Below are positions 58,484 to 64,000 of a stretch of DNA of 64,000 nt, one piece after another. The notes beneath the pieces are model-generated. The model did not search any database and was not told the DNA's origin. It saw nothing but the letters and a program-made list of their open reading frames with translations. The translations under genes were made by a program, and so were the position numbers. The stretch lies in contig NZ_CABVHU010000011.1 of assembly GCF_902497855.1 (NCBI RefSeq), forward strand, positions 186,001 to 250,000, in the 5' to 3' direction. Position 1 is the first letter of the stretch, and each line of letters begins with the position of its first letter. Origin of the DNA: Pseudomonas fluorescens. GTDB taxonomy: Bacteria; Pseudomonadota; Gammaproteobacteria; Pseudomonadales; Pseudomonadaceae.

Positions 58484-59758
58484 ATGAGTGATCGTCGAGT
58501 GGTTGTAACAGGCATGGGCCTGGTGTCGCCGTTGGGTAGCGGTGTAGAAGCCGTCTGGCAGCGTTTGTTGGCGGGACGTTCCGGGGTGCGCAATTTGCCC
58601 GACGAGGTGGTTGCCGATCTGGCGACCAGGGTCGGTGGTGCAGTGCCGACCCTGGCTGAAGATGCCGAGGCCGGTTTTGACCCGGACCGGGCCACGTCGC
58701 CCAAAGAGCAGAAGAAGATGGACCGCTTTATTCTGTTTGCCATGGAGGCGGCTCGTCAGGCAATCGAGCAAGCGGGTTGGCAGGCGCTGGACGCCAATGC
58801 CCAGGAGCGTACGGCGACCATTATCGGTTCCGGCGTGGGCGGTTTCGGCGCGATTGCCGATGCGGTGCGGACCACGGACAGCCGGGGCCCGCGGCGATTG
58901 TCGCCGTTCACCATTCCTTCGTTTCTGGTCAACCTCGCGGCCGGTCATGTGTCGATTCAGCACGGTTTCAAGGGGCCGTTGGGTGCTCCGGTGACGGCGT
59001 GCGCGGCCGGGGTCCAGGCGATTGGCGATGCGGCGCGGCTGATTCGTTGCGGTGAAGCGGACATTGCGGTGTGCGGCGGTGCGGAAGCGGCGATCGATCG
59101 CGTCAGTCTGGCCGGATTTGCCGCGGCTCGCGCCTTGTCCAGTGCGTACAACGACACCCCGGAGCGTGCTTCGCGGCCGTTCGACAGCGGTCGCGATGGC
59201 TTCGTCATGGGTGAGGGCTCCGGTCTTCTGGTGATCGAATCCCTGGAGCATGCCCTGGCTCGCGGCGCGCAACCGTTGGCCGAGCTGGTGGGTTACGGCA
59301 CCAGCGCCGATGCCTTTCACCTGACTGCCGGACCAGAGGATGGCGGCGGTGCACAGCGAGCCATGTTGCTGGCATTGGCACAGGCGGGTATTTCACCTGC
59401 GCAGGTGCAGCATCTCAATGCCCACGCAACCTCGACGCCGATTGGAGATCTTAGTGAGCTGGCCGCCATCAAGGCGGTGTTCGGTACGGATAACAACATT
59501 GCGGTGTCCTCGACCAAATCTGCCACCGGGCATTTGCTCGGTGCGGCAGGCGGAATCGAGGCGATCTTCACGCTGTTGGCGATTCGTGATCAGGTAGTGC
59601 CGGCTACCCTCAATTTCGATAACCCGGACCCCGCTAGCCAAGGCGTCGACATCGTCCATGGTCAGGCACGGCCGATGGCCATTGAATACGCATTGTCCAA
59701 TGGCTTCGGCTTTGGCGGGGTCAATGCCAGCGTGCTGTTCAAGCGCTGGCAGGGTTAA
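58484..59758 (+). CDS. fabF: Beta-ketoacyl-ACP synthase II-like (FabF family)
   Basis: A 424-residue condensing enzyme. The catalytic cysteine is in VTACAAGVQAIGDA near residue 172, with histidines in NAHATSTPIGD near 312 and KSATGHLLGAAG near 348, so the C-H-H triad is complete. It is a paralogue outside the usual fab gene cluster (no acpP, fabG or fabD beside it). It lies in a unit with the SDR gene, so a specialised role or a back-up for unsaturated fatty-acid elongation is likely. It converges with a TetR gene, overlapping by 4 bases. Confidence 0.93.
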   Translation: MSDRRVVVTGMGLVSPLGSGVEAVWQRLLAGRSGVRNLPDEVVADLATRVGGAVPTLAEDAEAGFDPDRATSPKEQKKMDRFILFAMEAARQAIEQAGWQALDANAQERTATIIGSGVGGFGAIADAVRTTDSRGPRRLSPFTIPSFLVNLAAGHVSIQHGFKGPLGAPVTACAAGVQAIGDAARLIRCGEADIAVCGGAEAAIDRVSLAGFAAARALSSAYNDTPERASRPFDSGRDGFVMGEGSGLLVIESLEHALARGAQPLAELVGYGTSADAFHLTAGPEDGGGAQRAMLLALAQAGISPAQVQHLNAHATSTPIGDLSELAAIKAVFGTDNNIAVSSTKSATGHLLGAAGGIEAIFTLLAIRDQVVPATLNFDNPDPASQGVDIVHGQARPMAIEYALSNGFGFGGVNASVLFKRWQG

Positions 59759-60312
59759 TCCCCGGTTCGTTTGAGATAGGCGCGGGTGATGTCGAGAATC
59801 CGCTGGGCGAACTGCGGATTTTCGACACTGCGCGATAGCAGCAGCGCCCCGACCAGGGTCGACATGATGACAATGGCGCGGTCGGCGGCATCCTCGCTTT
59901 CGAGGGTGGCTTGCACTTGGTCGAGCCGTGCATTGAGCACCGCGTCAGAGGTCGGGCTTGGCTGACCGCGCAGGCCGAGTTCCGACGACATGGTCGGCAG
60001 CGGACAACCTTCATCCGGTGAAGTCTGGTGCCATTCGGACAAATAGGCATCAATGAATGTTTCCAGCGGTTGATCCTGGGCAAACAGTTCGGCGCAAATA
60101 ACGTCTACCTGATCTCCCGCCGCTTGCAGGGCTTTTTCTACCAGTTCGTCCTTGGACTTGAAATGCGAGTAGAAGCCGCCGTGAGTCAAACCCAACGCTT
60201 TCATCAGCGGCTGCAGGCCGGTCGCGCCAATCCCATCGCGACGAAAACGCGCTGATGCTTCCTCGATGATACGTCGGTGGGTCTGAGCTTTATGGTCCTG
60301 CGAGTAACGCAT
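59755..60312 (-). CDS. TetR-family transcriptional regulator
   Basis: A 185-residue TetR protein. MRYSQDHKAQTHRRIIEEAS starts the DNA-binding domain, with helix-turn-helix GATGLQPLMKALGLTHGGFYSHFKSKDEL near residues 25-53. GGAG precedes the ATG at 60312. It lies tail to tail with fabF (4-base overlap) and may control the SDR-fabF unit. An imperfect inverted repeat CACCAT/ATGGTG with AT-rich centre at 60333-60363, in its own promoter, is a possible operator. Confidence 0.9.
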   Translation of the reverse strand: MRYSQDHKAQTHRRIIEEASARFRRDGIGATGLQPLMKALGLTHGGFYSHFKSKDELVEKALQAAGDQVDVICAELFAQDQPLETFIDAYLSEWHQTSPDEGCPLPTMSSELGLRGQPSPTSDAVLNARLDQVQATLESEDAADRAIVIMSTLVGALLLSRSVENPQFAQRILDITRAYLKRTGD

Positions 60313-60332
60313 TTCGAATCTCCGCAACAATG

Positions 60333-60363
60333 CACCATATTAACCAATGAAAATTAAATGGTG
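60333..60363. promoter_or_regulatory. Possible operator of the TetR gene
   Basis: CACCATATTAA at the left and TTAAATGGTG at the right are approximate inverted repeats about 20 bases upstream of the TetR start. Weak evidence. Confidence 0.35.
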
Positions 60364-60460
60364 ACTGTACTTCTACTGCTAAAAAGCATGCAGATGCGTC
60401 AAACTTAGTCTTAGCTACATTGTTTTAGCTGGCACGAATAGTGATTACTTGTTAACCGAC

Positions 60461-60475
60461 GATTGTTGAACAATC
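60461..60475. promoter_or_regulatory. Probable GntR (FCD) operator
   Basis: GATTGTTGAACAATC is a perfect 15-bp palindrome (central G), 14 bases before the regulator start and directly before its AGGAGGT ribosome site. Its core TTGTTGAACAA fits the TNGTNNNACNA pattern bound by FadR/FCD-type GntR proteins. Confidence 0.75.
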
Positions 60476-60489
60476 AGGAGGTAACAAGC

Positions 60490-61143
60490 ATGAGCAGCGA
60501 ATTGTCCCTGGCTGACCACATTACATTTGAGCTGCGCGCCGACATTATCGGTGGGCGTTTGCTGCCTGGCATGGCGCTGGTGGAAAACGATCTGGTATCA
60601 GCCTACTGCGCATCCCGTAACACTATTCGAGAAGCGTTACATCGCCTGGGGCAGGAAGGTCTGACCCGTTATGTGCGCAACAAAGGCGTCATGGTTCGCC
60701 AACTGGGCGTCGAGGACGTGCGGGACCTGTTTAATGTGCGTCGCACTCTGGAATTGCAAGCCATCAGCGCGAGTCGGCCGTTGCGCGACGCTCAATCTGA
60801 TCGGATGCTCCAAGCCCTGGAAGCCACCGAGCTGGCCCGGGAACGCGAAGATTGGCGTGCCGTCGGTACCCACAGCCTGGCGTTTCATCAACACATCGTC
60901 GGGTTGCTGCGCAGCCCTTTGTTCGATGAGTTTTTTACCAATGTCGTCGCGCAGTTGCGCCTGGTGTTCAGCACCGCCCCTGACGAATCACGATTTCAGG
61001 CGCCGTGGCTGGTGCGCGATCGACAGATACATGAGTGGCTGGTCGAAGGCGACAAACGCGCGGCCGAGGACGCCATGAGCCTGTATCTCGACGATTCCGA
61101 ACAGCTCTTGCTGCAGATGCTTGCCCCAATCTCCCAACACTGA
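60490..61143 (+). CDS. GntR-family regulator with FCD domain
   Basis: A 217-residue regulator. A winged helix (about residues 8-72, with YCASRNTIREALHRLGQEGL as recognition region) is followed by an FCD ligand-binding domain containing DLFNVRRTLELQAI near 80 and metal-binding histidine segments (THSLAFHQHIVG near 127). AGGAGG precedes the ATG at 60490. A perfect palindrome fitting the family consensus overlaps the promoter, so it probably represses itself and the DUF1989 gene 15 bases downstream. Ligand unknown, likely a small organic acid. Confidence 0.92.
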   Translation: MSSELSLADHITFELRADIIGGRLLPGMALVENDLVSAYCASRNTIREALHRLGQEGLTRYVRNKGVMVRQLGVEDVRDLFNVRRTLELQAISASRPLRDAQSDRMLQALEATELAREREDWRAVGTHSLAFHQHIVGLLRSPLFDEFFTNVVAQLRLVFSTAPDESRFQAPWLVRDRQIHEWLVEGDKRAAEDAMSLYLDDSEQLLLQMLAPISQH

Positions 61144-61158
61144 TCGAGGATTCGTGCC

Positions 61159-62010
61159 ATGTACAAAGACTATCCGGCGGCCTACCAGGTCAGCAAGGGT
61201 TCGGCCTTGCAGGTGGACACAGCGTTTTACGAGCGGATCCGCGATACGAAGGATGGGCGCACGCTGATTGAAGCCTTTGAGGTGCCGATCCGCACCGGTC
61301 GCGCGTGGAAGGTGCCAGCCGGGCATGTGTTCCGGGTCACGACGCCAGTGGGCCCGCAGGTCGGGGATTTCAATGTGTGGAATGCCAATGACCCGCGCGA
61401 ACGCTTGTGGGCGGCCCGGACCCGACAGCTGCAAGGCGCGCATGTCAGTACCCATGACCGGCTCTGGTCGAACCTGCCGTTTTTACGGCCGCTGATGACC
61501 ATCACCGATGACAGCCTGGCCGGTTACGGTATCGATGAGCATGGTGGTCGCTTGCACGATTTGCTCGGCACCCGATGCGACCCCTATGTGAACAAAATGC
61601 TCACCGGGGAAGACTTCCATCATCACTGTCATTCGAACCTGACCCGTGCGGTGTTGCCCCATGGTTTGACCGAGTTCGACGTGCATGACGTGTTGAATAT
61701 TTTCCAGTGCACCGGCCTGAATCACGACGACATGTACTTCATGAAGGCCTGTCCGGCACAGAAGGGGGACTACCTGGAGTTCTTTGCCGAAATCGATCTG
61801 CTGTGTGCGTTGTCAACCTGTCCGGGCGGCGATCTTTCGCTGGCCATGTGGGGGCCGGATGCGCAGGATCCGCTGAGCGTATGTCGACCGCTTGGGGTGG
61901 AGATTTATCGGTTGGAGGATTCGCTGCTTGCGGGCTGGAGCCAGCCGGAGCGTGCGGCGTACAAAGGGCTGCATGGCTTGCACATTGCCAAGGCGGATTG
62001 GGAGAAATAA
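61159..62010 (+). CDS. DUF1989 / urea-carboxylase-associated family protein
   Basis: A 283-residue protein of the DUF1989 family. Family segments are GRAWKVPAGHVFRV near residues 48-61, VGDFNVWNANDPRERL near 71-86, a histidine-cysteine cluster DFHHHCHSNLTRAV near 152-165 that may bind metal, and CPGGDLSLAMWG near 221-232. Relatives are encoded with urea amidolyase or with transporters and regulators in nitrogen compound use; the biochemical role is not established. It follows the GntR regulator by 15 bases, apparently as its only partner. Confidence 0.85.
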   Translation: MYKDYPAAYQVSKGSALQVDTAFYERIRDTKDGRTLIEAFEVPIRTGRAWKVPAGHVFRVTTPVGPQVGDFNVWNANDPRERLWAARTRQLQGAHVSTHDRLWSNLPFLRPLMTITDDSLAGYGIDEHGGRLHDLLGTRCDPYVNKMLTGEDFHHHCHSNLTRAVLPHGLTEFDVHDVLNIFQCTGLNHDDMYFMKACPAQKGDYLEFFAEIDLLCALSTCPGGDLSLAMWGPDAQDPLSVCRPLGVEIYRLEDSLLAGWSQPERAAYKGLHGLHIAKADWEK

Positions 62011-62019
62011 AAAGCGAAA

Positions 62020-62109
62020 AAGATCGCAGCCTGCGGCAGCTCCTACGGATTGTGAATCCCTCGCAGGTTGCGATCTTCAGATCTTCAGATCTTTTGATCT
62101 TTAGATCTA
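62020..62109. repeat. Inverted repeat followed by GATCTT tandem motif
   Basis: AGATCGCAGCCTGCGGCAGC at the left has a partial complement CGCAGGTTGCGATCTT at 62062-62077. The arm then continues as a run of GATCTT units (62072-62107: GATCTTCAGATCTTCAGATC and on). The stop codon of the DUF2897 gene lies inside the end of this run. Confidence 0.75.
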
Positions 62110-62274
62110 GCGGTCCTGCGCATCCTTGGCATCCGCTTGCGCGTTGCGTTCAGCGACGCGTTTGCGTTGCTCTTCGGTCAGTTCGACCTTGTGCGCGGTG
62201 TCGCGCAGCATCATCAAACCGCCAACGATCGAGCCGATTGCAACGACCAGAATCAACCAGGCATACCAGGGCAT
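62107..62274 (-). CDS. DUF2897 small membrane protein
   Basis: A 55-residue protein: MPWYAWLILVVAIGSIVGG forms one membrane helix, followed by LRDTAHKVELTEEQ and a polar basic tail ending NAQADAKDAQDR. This matches the DUF2897 family widespread in Pseudomonas. AAGGAGAG precedes the ATG at 62274, the best start; the frame extends upstream but without conservation. Function unknown. Confidence 0.85.
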   Translation of the reverse strand: MPWYAWLILVVAIGSIVGGLMMLRDTAHKVELTEEQRKRVAERNAQADAKDAQDR

Positions 62275-62408
62275 AGGGCTCTCCTTGAGGGCAGGCCGGT
62301 TGGCGGGTTTCGCCAATCGATCGTGCATACCACTTTGAGCGATTTATTTTCGCGGTGGTTCCATTCTATGCCTGTTATGCCCGATGCATCTGCGCCAATC
62401 GCTTAGGG

Positions 62409-62954
62409 TTACGCAAAAACCTCCGCGTCCTTTAAGAACTTCGCAGCCTGATCCTTTGCAGACAGTTGCGGAGCTTCGTCCAGTTGCCAGTCAATGGCCA
62501 TGTCCGGATCGTCCCAACGGATGCTGCGCTCGGCAGATGGCGTGTAGTAGTTGGTGGTCTTGTAGAGAAACTCGGCGAAATCACTCAACACCACAAAACC
62601 GTGGGCAAAACCTTCCGGGATCCAGAGCTGGCGATGGTTGTCGGCGGACAGGCGCACAGCAACCCATTTACCGAAGTGCGGCGAGCTGCGGCGAATATCC
62701 ACGGCTACATCGAGTACTTCACCGGCCGTCACGCGAACCAGTTTGCCCTGGGCGTTTTCCAGTTGGTAATGCAGCCCACGCAATACGCCTTTTCGCGAGC
62801 GCGAATGATTGTCCTGCACAAATTGAGTGTTAAGGCCAGTGGCATCCTCAAAAGCCTTGGCGTTGAAGCTCTCGTAAAAGAACCCTCGTTCATCACCGAA
62901 GACTTTCGGTTCGATGATCAGAACACCGGGCAAATCGGTGGCAATTACATTCAT
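62409..62954 (-). CDS. rmlC: dTDP-4-dehydrorhamnose 3,5-epimerase
   Basis: A 181-residue cupin epimerase that acts between RmlB and RmlD. It starts MNVIATDLPGVLIIEPKVFG, with the family segments DERGFFYESFNAKAF near residues 21-35, QDNHSRSRKGVLRGLHYQ near 46-63 containing the catalytic histidine, and LWIPEGFAHGFVVLSD near 114-129. It is the missing member of rmlBDA, 21 kb away on the other strand. ATG 62954 gives the family length; the frame extends further upstream without conservation. Confidence 0.95.
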   Translation of the reverse strand: MNVIATDLPGVLIIEPKVFGDERGFFYESFNAKAFEDATGLNTQFVQDNHSRSRKGVLRGLHYQLENAQGKLVRVTAGEVLDVAVDIRRSSPHFGKWVAVRLSADNHRQLWIPEGFAHGFVVLSDFAEFLYKTTNYYTPSAERSIRWDDPDMAIDWQLDEAPQLSAKDQAAKFLKDAEVFA

Positions 62955-63219
62955 GGGTATTATTCCGGCAATAGTCTTCAATGGCCGACATTCTTGCTTA
63001 AAGCGTGCGCTGATGCGAGTAGCAGGTGTGGACACTGCTGACTATTTGGCGTTGACCGGTCCGGAGTCGCGGGTTGATCGCGCAGAGCTCCGCCCGAACA
63101 CCACCGTAATCTTTACGCTTTCTTTATACCCCGCCACCCCCCTCGATCTCGTTCCTTTACAGCCTCCCTGCCGACAATGACTGCACACGCGGCAATACGC
63201 CGTAACACGGAGAATTTCC
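62955..63219. other. Divergent intergenic region rmlC / kdp
   Basis: About 265 bases serving the promoters of rmlC (leftwards) and kdpFABC (rightwards). It includes the probable KdpE site at 63112-63128. Nothing else recognised. Confidence 0.5.
63112..63128 (+). promoter_or_regulatory. Probable KdpE binding site
   Basis: TTTACG, five bases, then TTTATA, followed by CCCCGCC. The E. coli KdpE target upstream of kdpFABC has the same layout: two TTTAYA-like direct repeats five bases apart in a T-rich run before CCCCGCC. It lies 91 bases upstream of kdpF. Confidence 0.65.
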
Positions 63220-63309
63220 ATGAGCGTTCTGGATGGAGTGTCGCTGCTGCTGGCAGTGGGGCTGTTCATTTATCTGTTGGTTGCGCTGTTGCGCGCGGAT
63301 CGGAACTAG
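63220..63309 (+). CDS. kdpF: Potassium-transporting ATPase small subunit KdpF
   Basis: A 29-residue peptide, MSVLDGVSLLLAVGLFIYLL then VALLRADRN. One membrane helix and a charged end, as in KdpF, which stabilises the KdpFABC high-affinity K+ pump. It lies eight bases before kdpA. It is too short for most gene finders. Confidence 0.88.
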   Translation: MSVLDGVSLLLAVGLFIYLLVALLRADRN

Positions 63310-63317
63310 GGGCGGCC

Positions 63318-64000
63318 ATGCACAGTTATGACTATTGGCTGATTCTCGCCTTCCTGGCCGTGGTGCTGATCCCGGCGCCGTTTCTCGGGCGGTTTTTTTA
63401 CCAGGTCATGGAGGGGCAGCGCACTTGGCTGACCCCGATCCTCGGACCGGTCGAGCGCGGGTGCTACAAAGTGGCCGGTGTGGATCCGCAGGCCGAACAG
63501 AGCTGGCAGACCTACACCCTGGCCTTGCTCGCCTTCAACCTCGCGGGCTTCTTGTTGTTGTTCATGATCCTGTTGTTTCAGGACCATTTGCCGCTCAATC
63601 CGCAGCACTTGCCGGGTCAGGAATGGACCCTGGCGTTCAATACCGCCATCAGTTTCATGACTAACACCAACTGGCAGGCTTACAGCGGTGAAGCGTCCCT
63701 CAGCTACCTGAGCCAGATGGCCGGCCTCACCGTGCAGAACTTCGTCAGCGCCGCGACCGGCCTGGCGGTATTGGTGGCGCTGTGTCGCGGTATCGGTCGC
63801 AAGTCGACCGCAACCCTGGGCAACTTCTGGGTCGACATGACCCGCGCGACCCTCTACGGCCTCCTGCCGCTGTGCGTGCTGCTGGCGCTGTTTCTGGTCT
63901 GGCAGGGCGTGCCACAAACCTTCGCCCAGTACGTGAATGCGGTGACGATGCAGGGCGTCGATCAGGTGATCCCGCTCGGCCCGGCGGCCAGCCAGATTGC
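63318..64000 (+). CDS. kdpA: Potassium-transporting ATPase subunit KdpA (5' part, cut by window end)
   Basis: The first 227 codons of the K+-binding and channel subunit. The start HSYDYWLILAFLAVVLIPAP is followed by the first pore-loop region NTAISFMTNTNWQAYSGE near residues 110-127 and then QNFVSAATGLAV near 146-157, both typical of KdpA. GGCGG precedes the ATG by a few bases. The gene continues beyond the window; kdpB and kdpC are expected next. Confidence 0.95.
   Translation, partial: MHSYDYWLILAFLAVVLIPAPFLGRFFYQVMEGQRTWLTPILGPVERGCYKVAGVDPQAEQSWQTYTLALLAFNLAGFLLLFMILLFQDHLPLNPQHLPGQEWTLAFNTAISFMTNTNWQAYSGEASLSYLSQMAGLTVQNFVSAATGLAVLVALCRGIGRKSTATLGNFWVDMTRATLYGLLPLCVLLALFLVWQGVPQTFAQYVNAVTMQGVDQVIPLGPAASQI

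Overview
The window is a piece of a Pseudomonas chromosome, most likely from the P. fluorescens group. The block mtaD-ubiG-mupP-yciK / mtnA-gyrA-serC-pheA-hisC-tyrA::aroA-cmk-rpsA-ihfB followed by an O-antigen locus ending in wbpM is the order known from Pseudomonas. GC content is high outside the O-antigen core, and the intergenic spaces carry short inverted repeats of the REP/REPIN type typical of this group. No tRNA, rRNA, CRISPR array, prophage or insertion sequence was seen.

Left part (1-20.5 kb). The end of a cobalamin nucleotide-loop operon (cobU fragment, cobT, cobC, cobS) runs into a 70-bp tandem array. A MarR regulator and an MFS exporter follow, each preceded by the same GCGGGTATATACCCGC-type palindrome, with a coupled 40-residue membrane peptide. 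Next come a periplasmic glutathione peroxidase, a FadL-type porin, three small proteins of unknown role, a ~1 kb stretch without a convincing gene, rmuC, and a very large hybrid kinase with a sodium/solute-symporter-like sensor. A divergent TetR/MFS pair separated by a striking 17-bp inverted repeat, a TDT-family exporter, an Aas-like MFS-acyltransferase fusion and a GGDEF diguanylate cyclase complete this part.

Centre (20.9-38.5 kb). This is core metabolism: a short-chain dehydrogenase (yciK), the murein-recycling phosphatase mupP, ubiG, the methylthioadenosine salvage pair mtaD and mtnA, gyrA with a wild-type quinolone region, and a tightly coupled serine/aromatic amino-acid operon (serC to cmk) leading to rpsA. 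A small lipoprotein, ihfB and a LapA-domain protein follow.

O-antigen locus (38.7-57.0 kb). rmlBDA (dTDP-rhamnose) and wzz come first. A 685-bp leader then carries a JUMPstart/ops element (anti-termination by RfaH). An AT-rich imported core follows: wzx flippase, two unassigned glycosyltransferases and a probable wzy polymerase. A conserved P. aeruginosa O11-like cassette ends the locus: wbjBCD for UDP-N-acetyl-L-fucosamine, the glycosyltransferase wbjE, wbpV, the initiating transferase wbpL and the dehydratase wbpM. Together these predict a Wzx/Wzy-dependent O unit containing L-FucNAc and a D-6-deoxy-HexNAc, perhaps with rhamnose. The fourth rhamnose gene, rmlC, is 21 kb away at 62.4 kb.

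Right part (57.1-64 kb). A ComEA-like protein, an SDR/FabF/TetR group, a GntR(FCD)/DUF1989 pair with a clear autoregulatory palindrome, a DUF2897 membrane peptide, rmlC, and the start of the kdp potassium-ATPase operon (kdpF, kdpA cut by the window end) behind a probable KdpE site.

No wholly new system stands out. The best leads are the O-antigen core with its ops leader, the operator architectures of the three regulator/target pairs, and the gene-poor stretch at 7.8-8.8 kb with a DnaA-box cluster.
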